Assembly: GCA_947311745.1 (NCBI GenBank)
Contig: CAMZLT010000121.1
Span: forward strand, 1-5,292
Length of the DNA stretch: 5,292 bases
Source: an uncultured Flavobacteriaceae bacterium
GTDB lineage: Bacteria; Bacteroidota; Bacteroidia; Flavobacteriales; Flavobacteriaceae
Direction: 5' to 3'
How positions within the stretch are numbered: position 1 is the first letter of the stretch; each line of letters begins with the position of its first letter. Position numbers and translations under genes: made by a program. Below the pieces are notes generated by a model. It was given only the letters and a program-made list of their open reading frames with translations. It was not told the DNA's origin and made no database searches. Positions 1 to 5,292 of this stretch are shown here, piece by piece.

Positions 1-453
1 CAATGGTTTGCAGAATATGCTGAAAGTCATCAAAACAAAACCAATCAAAAAATACATTATTTTTGTGTGCCAATTATATTTTTTAGTATTGTTGGTATGC
101 TAATGTCTATAAATACTTCCTTTTTAGAAAAAATAATACATATTGGTAATCCTTTAATAGAAAATTGGGCAAGTATTTTATTAGTTTTTTCATTGGCTTT
201 TTATTTAAAACTATCTTTTAAAACGTTTTTAAAAATGTTTGTTTTTTCGTTAATTTCTGTATTGGGAAATTATTATTTAGGGCAAATATTGTCATTGTTT
301 TACACAAATTTAGTTTTATTTATCTTTGCATGGATAGGTCAATTTTACGGACATAAAATAGAAGGGAAGAAACCGTCTTTTTTTAAAGATTTACAGTTTT
401 TATTAATCGGTCCTGCATGGGTTTTTGAGAAAATAAATTTATCAAATAATTAA
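1..453 (+). CDS. Mpo1-like (DUF962) membrane protein, 5' end cut by window
   Basis: The frame is open from the first base, so the gene begins outside the window; the GTG at 67 is an internal Val codon, not the start. The 150 visible residues begin with QWFAEYAESHQNKTN, then IHYFCVP, the conserved N-terminal block of the DUF962/YGL010W family (H10, N15, H19, P24). The C-terminal block GQFYGHKIEGKKPSFF (from about residue 113; H118, E121, P125) and LLIGPAWVF are also family hallmarks. Between and around these lie about four hydrophobic segments (roughly 24-38, 58-72, 80-98, 130-142), so the protein is an inner-membrane protein. The yeast member Mpo1 is an Fe(II)-dependent dioxygenase in alpha-oxidation of 2-hydroxy fatty acids, using conserved histidines; those histidines are present here, but activity on bacterial lipids is inference. 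Probably fewer than ten residues are missing. The stop is 1 bp from the next ATG, suggesting an operon. Confidence 0.85.
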   Translation, partial: QWFAEYAESHQNKTNQKIHYFCVPIIFFSIVGMLMSINTSFLEKIIHIGNPLIENWASILLVFSLAFYLKLSFKTFLKMFVFSLISVLGNYYLGQILSLFYTNLVLFIFAWIGQFYGHKIEGKKPSFFKDLQFLLIGPAWVFEKINLSNN

Positions 454-454
454 T

Positions 455-1435
455 ATGAAACTTATAAGTAAAATTATTTTTTTATTCTTTTTAAGCAATA
501 TTTGTTATGGACAAATGGTTAAAGGTTGTGTTTATAGTAAAGTAAACCAAAAGCCACTTTCATCTGTTACTCTATATTTTAATAATACCACAATAGGTGC
601 TGTAACAAATGATAATGGATATTTTGAAATAAAAGCACCAAAAATTAATACAAAATTAGTTGTACAGCATTTAGGTTATCGTGATGAAATTATACAAAAT
701 ATAGATAAAAATGAACTTTTACATATTTATATGGCTGAAAAATCCGATGAATTAGATGAGGTAATAGTAGAATACAAAGACCCTTTACCAAGAAAACTTA
801 GATTATCAATGTTTAAAAGAGGCTTTTTAGGAAATACAAATAATAAAAAATGAAAAATTTTAAATGAGAATGATTTGAATTTGCGATACAATATGCGTAA
901 AAAAACATTACTTGTAAATTCAAAAAAACCTATATTGGTAGAAAATAAGACTTTAGGTTATAAATTAGAGTTTTCATTGATTCATTACTTATCCGAAAAT
1001 AAACCGTTTGCTTCTAAAAAAGTTTCTTATTACGGAACAACAAAATTTGAGTCCATTTCAGATAAAAGAAAAATTATAAAAAATAGAAAAAAAGCATATT
1101 TAGGTTCAATACTTCATTTTATGCGTTCTATCTATAATAAGTCATTAAAAGAACATAAATTCGGAGCTGTTAATAATGGTGTTATTGTAGATTTAGATAC
1201 TTTTATTGAAGTTAAGATAGATAAAGATAAGGCTTATGTACAGGTATTAAAAGATACACTTGATATTATTTATTATAAAAATAATGCTAAAAGGCAGTCA
1301 AAAATGATTGTTAAGGGTAAAGAGTTTACAATCGATAAATTTGGGAATCATTATTCCGATTCTAAAACTATATTTAGTGGTGATATGGGAATGCAAAAAA
1401 CATGCGATATGTTACCGTTGGATTATAAAAAATAG
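455..1435 (+). pseudogene. CarboxypepD_reg-like secreted protein gene interrupted by an in-frame TGA
   Basis: One reading frame runs from ATG 455 to TAG 1433-1435 (326 codons before the final stop) with a single internal TGA at 851-853; no frameshift is needed to join the halves. The first 132 residues hold a signal peptide (about 1-19, hydrophobic core IIFLFFLSNICYG) and a CarboxypepD_reg-like beta-sandwich (about 22-93: VKGCVYSK, PLSSVTLYF, TNDNGYFEI, VVQHLGYRD), then LDEVIVEY and FKRGFLGN. After the TGA come KILNENDLNLRY, KPILVENKTLGYKLEF, YYGTTKF, RKKAYLGSILHFMRS and a terminal DMLPLDY, the usual order of the full-length Bacteroidota family of about 300-350 residues. The domain order suggests an exported envelope-associated protein; its exact role is unknown. 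If the TGA terminates, only the small N-terminal domain is made. Nothing resembling a good start site lies just after it (TTG 875 and ATG 893 are the first candidates), so an independent second gene is unlikely. Confidence 0.8.
851..853 (+). other. In-frame TGA at a family cysteine position
   Basis: The codons around the TGA read N-N-K-K-stop-K-I-L-N-E. From my memory of related flavobacterial proteins, this stretch is usually 'A-K-x-C-x-I-L-N', with cysteine where the TGA stands. One base change from TGT or TGC would produce it. TGA is a working stop elsewhere in the window: the thioredoxin-like gene ends with TGA at 4544-4542 at a sensible length. General reassignment of the codon is therefore unlikely. 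Confidence 0.75.
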
Positions 1436-1437
1436 TT

Positions 1438-2769
1438 TTATTTTACATACTTAGTTCGTTTCATAAAACTTAAAACAACCAATCCTAAAAAGAAAAAGAT
1501 AACCAATACCAAAACAGAGGTTCGCATAGATTTTGTAAAGGACATAACTGCTCCAAATGTTATTGTTCCTATGACAATAGCCACTTTTTCGGTAACATCA
1601 TAAAAACTAAAATAAGTTGCGTTGCCATATGTATCTTCAGGTATTAATTTTGAATACGTAGAACGTGCTAAAGTTTGGGTTGCTCCTAAAACTAAACCTA
1701 AAAAAGCTCCTAAAATATAGAAATAAATATCTACATTCGGACTTTTACCAGGAAGTAAATATGCTGCAAAACTAACAATAATCCAAATTGCAATGGTTAT
1801 TTTAAGCGTTTTAATGTTTCCGATTTTAATCGAAATTCTAGAAAAAACAAATGCTCCTACAATTGCCACAAGTTGTACTAATAATATAGTTACTATTAAG
1901 TTTGTTGTTGGTAAGCCCAATTCTTCATCGCCAAATTTACCTGCTAATACAATAATTGTTTGTACACCAGCACTTATTAAAAAGAAAGATAGTAAAAAAA
2001 TAAATATTGTTGGTTGTTTTCTAATTTCTTTAAATACTTTTTTTAATTCTTTAAATCCTTTAAAGATATAATCTTTTTCTGGTTTTCTTTTAAAATAGTT
2101 GCTTGGTAAGTGGTAAAAGGTATATTGTGCAAATCCCATCCACCAAATTCCAACCAATACAAAACTGTACTGAAAAACTTTAACAGGAGCAGATTCACCT
2201 TCCGCTAACGGATGATCGATAAAACCATAAACATCTGGGAACATAATCATAGATAGAATAAAAACTAATAAGATTACCGATCCGATATATCCGTAAATAA
2301 ATCCTTTTGCACTTACTTTGTCGTGCTGTTCTGGTGGTGCTACTTCGGTTAAAAAGGCGTTGTAAAAGACAATGCTTCCCCAAAAACCAATACTTGCTAA
2401 AATTGAAAAAGTTATGCCTACCCATAATTTTTCTTTGCTATCAAAAAAATATAATGCCATAACAGATAATGAACCTAAATAACAAAAAAATTGTAAAAAT
2501 CGTTTTTTGTTTCCTAAATAATCTGCTATACTAGATAGCATTGGTGATAAAAAAGCAACTATTAAAAAGGAAACCGATAGAGTGTAAGTATATAAAACAG
2601 TATTGTTCCAATCTGTACCTAAAAAATGAACTTGTGCGTCTTTTCCTCCTGTAATAGCTCCGTAAAATAATGGAAAAACAGCAGTGGTAATTACTAGCGG
2701 ATAAACAGAATTTGCCCAATCGTAAAATGCCCAAGCTCCAATTAGTTTTTTATTTCCTTTTTTAAACAT
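1438..2769 (-). CDS. MFS transporter, UMF1 (Atg22-like) family
   Basis: This is a complete 443-residue integral membrane protein with about 12 hydrophobic segments, normal for the Major Facilitator Superfamily. The N-terminus carries AWAFYDWANSVYPLVI (residues 12-27), a signature of the UMF1/Atg22-like branch. An MFS motif A-like loop, DYLGNKKR, lies at 83-90, and the second-half signature GATQTLARSTYSKLIPE at 362-378. A charged central loop (about 226-252, rich in Lys) separates the two six-helix halves. The yeast relative Atg22 exports amino acids from the vacuole; the substrate of bacterial members is generally not known and cannot be read from this sequence. The ATG at 2769 puts the AWAFYDWANS motif at its usual distance from the N-terminus. 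The leader is A/T-rich with no Shine-Dalgarno site. Its stop codon lies 2 bp from that of the convergent plus-strand gene. Confidence 0.9.
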   Translation of the reverse strand: MFKKGNKKLIGAWAFYDWANSVYPLVITTAVFPLFYGAITGGKDAQVHFLGTDWNNTVLYTYTLSVSFLIVAFLSPMLSSIADYLGNKKRFLQFFCYLGSLSVMALYFFDSKEKLWVGITFSILASIGFWGSIVFYNAFLTEVAPPEQHDKVSAKGFIYGYIGSVILLVFILSMIMFPDVYGFIDHPLAEGESAPVKVFQYSFVLVGIWWMGFAQYTFYHLPSNYFKRKPEKDYIFKGFKELKKVFKEIRKQPTIFIFLLSFFLISAGVQTIIVLAGKFGDEELGLPTTNLIVTILLVQLVAIVGAFVFSRISIKIGNIKTLKITIAIWIIVSFAAYLLPGKSPNVDIYFYILGAFLGLVLGATQTLARSTYSKLIPEDTYGNATYFSFYDVTEKVAIVIGTITFGAVMSFTKSMRTSVLVLVIFFFLGLVVLSFMKRTKYVK

Positions 2770-2790
2770 ATGTGTAAATTTTAAATTGAA

Positions 2791-2818
2791 AAACCGCTTT
2801 GAAAAATCAAAACGGTTT
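2791..2818 (-). terminator. Rho-independent terminator downstream of the M48 gene
   Basis: The arms 2791-2802 (AAACCGCTTTGA) and 2807-2818 (TCAAAACGGTTT) pair over 11 of 12 positions, with one C/A mismatch and an AAAA loop on the plus strand. Read on the minus strand, the stem runs into TTTTT followed by CAATTT, so it has a U-tract in that direction only. It lies about 55 nt after the M48 protease stop codon and ends about 20 nt before the transporter ATG. It therefore probably ends the protease transcript. Confidence 0.8.
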
Positions 2819-2827
2819 GCAATATAA

Positions 2828-2859
2828 TAAATTTATAGTATTGTCTTTAGAAATTTCAA
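2828..2859 (-). promoter_or_regulatory. Possible Bacteroidota-type promoter for the UMF1 transporter
   Basis: On the minus strand, TTG (plus 2859-2857) is followed after 21 nt by TAAATTTA (2835-2828). This matches the Bacteroidota consensus TTG-N17-23-TAnnTTTG at all fixed positions except the last G. If used, transcription would begin around 2820, just before the terminator hairpin, which would then form the 5' end of the transporter mRNA. Such motifs arise easily by chance in AT-rich DNA. Confidence 0.3.
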
Positions 2860-2872
2860 GGCAAATTTGTCT

Positions 2873-3697
2873 TTACTTTGTAGATTCAGCATTGAACTTT
2901 TTTGCAAGAACTTTTGCTTTTGGTAAATATGCTTTTAAATCGTTAATTCTAGAGACGTTTGAAGGGTGTGTGCTTAAAATTTCTGGTGGTGCTTGGTTTG
3001 CTCCTGGTCTTTGACTCATTCGTACCCAAACTTCGGCTGCTTCGCTACCGTTGTAGCCAGCCATTAACATAAAAATTAATCCTAATCTATCTGCTTCTTG
3101 TTCGTGTGTTCTGCTAAATTTTAGCATTCCTAATTGTGAGCCAACACCATAAAGCATGTTAAACATTTGTGCTTTTTTTGGATCTTTAATTTGTGTTCCT
3201 GTAAAAATTTGTGTTGCCACACCTCCATATTGTTGAATCATTCCTGTTGACATTCGTTCTTGACCGTGTTTTGCAAAGGCATGTGCTACTTCATGCCCCA
3301 TAATAGCAGCTATTCCGTCTTTATTTTTTGCTATCGGAAGGATTCCTGTGTAAAATACTACTTTTCCTCCAGGCATACACCAAGCGTTTATGGTTTTATC
3401 TTCTACCAAATTGAATTCCCAACGGTAGCTATTTGCTTCTTTAGTCATATCATGTGCTCGCATAAACCTATCTACAGCTTTTGAAATTCTAGCACCAACT
3501 TCTTTAATTTCGTTTGTTTTAGTCGCATCTTTTGATAGTTCGTGTTCTCTTAAAAAACCTTTGTACTGTGCAAAACTTGTCGGAGGAACCCGTTCGTCAC
3601 TTACAAAATTAATTGTTTTCCTACCTGTAATAGGAACCGTTTTACAGTTTGAAAATAGTACTAATACAATTAAACTGGTAATAATTTTTCTTATCAT
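2873..3697 (-). CDS. M48 family zinc metalloprotease, predicted lipoprotein
   Basis: The 274-residue protein is a complete, single-domain M48 peptidase of the BepA/LoiP-like soluble type. It starts with a short lipoprotein signal (LIVLVLFSNC, lipid-attachment Cys18; Asn at -1 is less usual). The zinc site is HEVAH at 135-139, preceded by GIAAIMG, with the third ligand probably E199 in SRTHEQEADRLG; D203 completes the ExxxD motif. NAWCMPGGKVVFYTGIL (104-120) and STHPSN near the C-terminus are also characteristic. Known relatives degrade or quality-control misfolded envelope proteins, so this one probably acts in the periplasm, tethered to a membrane; the specific substrate is not visible. No TPR repeats follow, unlike BepA. 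The ATG at 3697 gives a proper signal peptide and lies 22 nt after a good promoter element. A terminator follows, so it is probably monocistronic. Confidence 0.92.
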   Translation of the reverse strand: MIRKIITSLIVLVLFSNCKTVPITGRKTINFVSDERVPPTSFAQYKGFLREHELSKDATKTNEIKEVGARISKAVDRFMRAHDMTKEANSYRWEFNLVEDKTINAWCMPGGKVVFYTGILPIAKNKDGIAAIMGHEVAHAFAKHGQERMSTGMIQQYGGVATQIFTGTQIKDPKKAQMFNMLYGVGSQLGMLKFSRTHEQEADRLGLIFMLMAGYNGSEAAEVWVRMSQRPGANQAPPEILSTHPSNVSRINDLKAYLPKAKVLAKKFNAESTK

Positions 3698-3719
3698 TTT
3701 TCTTTTTTATTAATTTACA

Positions 3720-3727
3720 CAAAGATA
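3720..3727 (-). promoter_or_regulatory. -7 element of the M48 protease promoter
   Basis: On the minus strand this octamer is TATCTTTG, a perfect match to the Bacteroidota -7 consensus TAnnTTTG. It ends 22 nt before the protease ATG, which would leave a leader of roughly 15-18 nt, A-rich just before the start. No TTG lies at the expected -33 spacing (the nearest is 11 nt away), so only the -7 part is supported. Confidence 0.55.
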
Positions 3728-3757
3728 TAATATTTTTTCAAGTTTTTTCTTTTGTGC

Positions 3758-3788
3758 TTGTTTTACTGTTGTTATTTTCTTATCTTTA
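3758..3788 (+). promoter_or_regulatory. Promoter of the DUF2007 gene
   Basis: TTG at 3758-3760 and TATCTTTA at 3781-3788 are separated by 20 nt, fitting the Bacteroidota promoter pattern TTG-N17-23-TAnnTTTG except for the last base. The gene's ATG follows 18 nt later. This promoter is back to back with the M48 protease promoter within the same 109-bp gap. Confidence 0.5.
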
Positions 3789-3806
3789 TCCAAAAACTAA
3801 TGGATT

Positions 3807-4040
3807 ATGACAGATAAAAGACAACTTAAAAGATTACACATTGGTTCGTACATAACCTTAAAGGCTCTTGAGAATATGTTGGATTCAAAAAGCATACCAA
3901 GTTTGCTTAAAGATAATGTTGAATCTGCACGATTAGGTGGTTTTGGAGCGAGTGATTCCTCAAATGAATTGTTTGTTTTTGAAGCGAATTTTAAACAAGC
4001 AACAGAAATTTTGAAAGAATTTTTATCTCAAACTCTGTAG
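3807..4040 (+). CDS. DUF2007 family small protein (putative signal-transducing protein)
   Basis: This is a 77-residue soluble protein with no signal peptide. It has the small alpha/beta layout of DUF2007: a first strand (HIGSYITLKAL), a helix and strand (LENMLDSKSIPSLLKD, about 21-36), the flavobacterial signature ESARLGGFGA (39-48), then NELFVFEANFKQATEILKEFL, the usual 'lxV...dxxkAxxil' ending. The family resembles the GlnB-like ferredoxin fold and has been called 'putative signal transducing protein', but no function is established. The start at 3807 is chosen because it lies 18 nt after a promoter -7 element; the ATG at 3800 is in another frame and meets a stop after five codons. It is a lone plus-strand gene, divergent from the M48 gene and convergent with the next operon. 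Confidence 0.8.
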   Translation: MTDKRQLKRLHIGSYITLKALENMLDSKSIPSLLKDNVESARLGGFGASDSSNELFVFEANFKQATEILKEFLSQTL

Positions 4041-4078
4041 AATTTTTGTAGGTTTAATATAGGTTAAAAAAGTATAAT

Positions 4079-4552
4079 TTATTTAAATAAATAGCTTAAC
4101 CAACTTTCTGCTGCTGGAACTTCAAAATGGTTTTCAAATTCGTATTTGTTTTGTACTAAATTATTAAATAAAATTGTTTTTTTAGAAACGCTTCGTTTTT
4201 TAATTAACTCTCTAAAGCGCTTCATTTCTTGATATTGTACAAACTCACCTTGTTTAAAGCAGATATTTACTTTGTCTAATAAGGTTATTTTATAATCGAC
4301 TTCCAAGGATAAAATAAACATGGCTAATTTATCTAATAATTCGATGGAAATTGGTTTTTCTTCCGAAATGAATAAAATTATAAAACGATTGTATAAAATT
4401 TTATAGTTTAGGGTATAATCAGCAAAAACGGAATCTAAAAATGCATTTATTTTTTTGTGTAGGTTTTCTATTTCAGTATCATAAAATTTTCTACTTGACG
4501 GATAAATATAGACTTTTGCTTCTTCGGAAAGATTGGTATAATCAACTTGCAT
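4079..4552 (-). CDS. Conserved flavobacterial protein often mislabelled 'ABC transporter ATPase'
   Basis: This 157-residue protein has no signal peptide and no membrane segment, so it is probably cytoplasmic. I recognise it as a family widespread in Flavobacteriaceae, usually named 'ABC transporter ATPase' in databases. Recognisable blocks are YPSSRKFYDTEIE (17-29), LYNRFIILFI (53-62), LLDKVNICFKQGEFVQY (91-107), SKKTILFNNLV (123-133) and FEVPAAESWLSYLF (143-156). No Walker A, Walker B or ABC signature motif is present, so an ATPase role is not supported and the function is unknown. Its ATG lies inside the last codons of the thioredoxin-like gene, with an 11-bp overlap (4542-4552), which suggests translational coupling and a shared operon. 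Its C-terminal end converges on the DUF2007 gene with a 38-bp gap. Confidence 0.8.
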   Translation of the reverse strand: MQVDYTNLSEEAKVYIYPSSRKFYDTEIENLHKKINAFLDSVFADYTLNYKILYNRFIILFISEEKPISIELLDKLAMFILSLEVDYKITLLDKVNICFKQGEFVQYQEMKRFRELIKKRSVSKKTILFNNLVQNKYEFENHFEVPAAESWLSYLFK

Positions 4553-5153
4553 TTTCTATTTTTTGTATTAATTCTACGATGTCTTTTTGTGTTGTATTTC
4601 CTTTGTCTTTATTGTACCAAATTTGTAAATTTTTTTTAAATTCAGCATTTAAAGAGCCATTTTTTTCTTTGTAATCTAAAACCATTTTTGTAGCAGTACT
4701 TGGTCTTGGTCCCCAATTTGCTAAAACGGTAAAATCTTTTTTGTTTAGAATGATTAATTTTGGAATTGCTTTTCCGCCATTAGTTAAAAATTGATTCATT
4801 AAATCATCGTTTTGATCACGCAAGGCAATTTTTAAGTCTGTATTTGGTAAAAAAGAAACGATTTTATTTAGTAGTGGTAAGGTTTGAGCACCATCACCAC
4901 ACCAACCTTCCATTAATACTAAAAAGATATAGTTCCCTTTAGCTTTTTGCAAGCGTTTTTGAATGTTTGGAGTTATTTTGATGGTTTTATCCAGTCGTTT
5001 CATTCGTCTATCATTAAGAATGCTGTAATTTAGTAAATTGTTTGATTGTTCTTTACCAGTAGATTTATTTTCTTGAAGCAATTTGGATACTAATTCTCTG
5101 AACGTTTCATAATTTATAGAATTGCTCAAACTTTTAGTTATAATTTTTTTCAT
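4542..5153 (-). CDS. Thioredoxin-fold protein with a single-cysteine WCGD motif
   Basis: The 203-residue protein matches a Bacteroidota thioredoxin-like family. A helical N-terminal region (1-70) is followed by the thioredoxin core: strand YIFLVLMEG, active-site motif WCGDGAQTLP (84-93), LKIALRDQN (107-115), the cis-proline segment GGKAIPKLIIL (P131) and WGPRPS (147-152). C85 is the only cysteine in the protein. The second active-site cysteine of classical WCGPC thioredoxins is replaced by glycine, as is usual in this WCGD family as I remember it. It cannot form the normal intramolecular disulfide, so a monothiol or non-redox role is likely. No signal peptide is seen, so it is probably cytoplasmic. 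The start ATG at 5153 is preceded by an A/T-rich leader 48 bp after the previous gene, with no promoter element seen between, so cotranscription is likely. Confidence 0.85.
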   Translation of the reverse strand: MKKIITKSLSNSINYETFRELVSKLLQENKSTGKEQSNNLLNYSILNDRRMKRLDKTIKITPNIQKRLQKAKGNYIFLVLMEGWCGDGAQTLPLLNKIVSFLPNTDLKIALRDQNDDLMNQFLTNGGKAIPKLIILNKKDFTVLANWGPRPSTATKMVLDYKEKNGSLNAEFKKNLQIWYNKDKGNTTQKDIVELIQKIENAS

Positions 5154-5182
5154 TTTATTGGTATTAAATTTCTAAAAGTTTG
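5127..5182 (-). repeat. 11-bp inverted repeat spanning the thioredoxin start codon
   Basis: CAAACTTTTAG at 5127-5137 and CTAAAAGTTTG at 5172-5182 are perfect inverted copies separated by 34 nt. In the minus-strand mRNA, one arm is in the leader and the other covers codons 6-9, so pairing would place the start codon in the loop. The arms are A/T-rich and such a match could occur by chance in a window of this size. Confidence 0.45.
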
Positions 5183-5201
5183 TCGTGAGATTTTTTTGTT
5201 C

Positions 5202-5292
5202 TTACGCAAGGCTTAATTCCGAATCTAATTTATCTTTTAATCGAACAAGCATTTCGCTAACCATTTTTTCTAAATTAAATTCCGATTGCCAA
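5202..5292 (-). CDS. C-terminal end of an unidentified protein, possibly a sugar-nucleotide epimerase/dehydratase
   Basis: Reading leftward from the window edge, one frame is open for 29 codons: WQSEFNLEKMVSEMLVRL, then KDKLDSELSLA and a TAA at 5204-5202. The codon phase puts base 5292 in the previous codon. The pattern W-x-x-x-[FY]-x-L-E-x-M-V-x-E-M resembles the C-terminal tail of GDP-mannose 4,6-dehydratase-like SDR enzymes ('LGWxPxYxLxxLVxxM'), but this is a weak, short match and the catalytic region lies outside the window. It could instead be an unrelated protein. It lies 48 bp upstream of the thioredoxin-fold gene on the same strand and is probably in the same operon. Confidence 0.5.
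   Translation of the reverse strand, partial: WQSEFNLEKMVSEMLVRLKDKLDSELSLA

Noticed and set aside
850..900. Possible SECIS element or recoding signal after the TGA
   Set aside because: Only a 4-bp A/T stem is visible (AAAT/ATTT around 862-876), with no GC-containing stem or G/U-bearing apical loop at the usual distance. It is too weak to support selenocysteine.
875..1435. Independent gene starting at TTG 875
   Set aside because: It is in the same frame as the gene that starts at 455 and continues its domain order directly, so it is the second half of an interrupted gene rather than a separate one.
1425..1441. Small hairpin ATAAAA/TTTTAT at the convergent gene ends
   Set aside because: A 6-bp all-A/T stem is too weak to act as a terminator; it results from the A/T-rich codons at the two stops.
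1793..2071. Plus-strand open frame inside the transporter gene
   Set aside because: It lies wholly antisense to the well-supported UMF1 transporter and shows no domain or promoter of its own. The same applies to the other antisense or shifted frames at 2195-2425, 2531-2734, 2799-3014, 3260-3484 and 4441-4674.
3800..3817. Tiny upstream ORF (MDYDR) overlapping the DUF2007 start
   Set aside because: It has five codons in another frame, no recognisable ribosome binding site, and is easily explained by chance in AT-rich DNA.
4077..4092. Perfect 16-nt palindrome ATTTATTTAAATAAAT between convergent genes
   Set aside because: It is made only of A and T, lies partly in the coding end of the 4079-4552 gene, and lacks a GC stem. 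It carries too little information to call a terminator or operator.

Overview
The window is AT-rich DNA that most resembles a marine or host-associated member of the Flavobacteriaceae (Bacteroidota). The evidence is the low GC, A/T-rich leaders in place of Shine-Dalgarno sites, promoter elements of the Bacteroidota type (TTG about 20 nt before TAnnTTTG), and several protein families typical of this group. These include the CarboxypepD_reg-like surface protein family, a UMF1-type MFS transporter, a flavobacterial WCGD-type thioredoxin, and a small protein family often mislabelled 'ABC transporter ATPase'. Family calls come from recognising motifs by eye; no database was searched.

Layout from left to right. 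(1) Positions 1-1435, plus strand: the 3' part of an Mpo1-like (DUF962) membrane protein, then, one base later, a CarboxypepD_reg-like secreted protein. That second frame is open from 455 to 1435 except for one in-frame TGA at 851-853, and its two halves together match a normal full-length family member. (2) Positions 1438-2769, minus strand: a complete MFS transporter of the UMF1/Atg22-like family, converging on the first block with 2 bp between the stop codons. (3) Positions 2770-2872: an intergenic gap with a clear terminator hairpin for the next gene and a possible promoter for the transporter. (4) Positions 2873-3697, minus strand: a lipoprotein M48 zinc metalloprotease. (5) Positions 3698-3806: a divergent promoter region. 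(6) Positions 3807-4040, plus strand: a small DUF2007 protein. (7) Positions 4079-5292, minus strand: a probable operon reading leftward. It holds the C-terminal end of an unidentified protein, a single-cysteine thioredoxin-fold protein, and a conserved flavobacterial protein whose start overlaps the thioredoxin stop by 11 bp.

Most of the window is ordinary chromosomal housekeeping and envelope gene content. There is no sign of a mobile element, CRISPR array, tRNA or rRNA. The strongest unusual signal is the in-frame TGA in the CarboxypepD_reg-like gene. It sits where family members, as I recall them, have a conserved cysteine. The simplest reading is a recent nonsense mutation or a base error; a selenocysteine codon is formally possible but poorly supported. 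I do not see a clear new biological system here.
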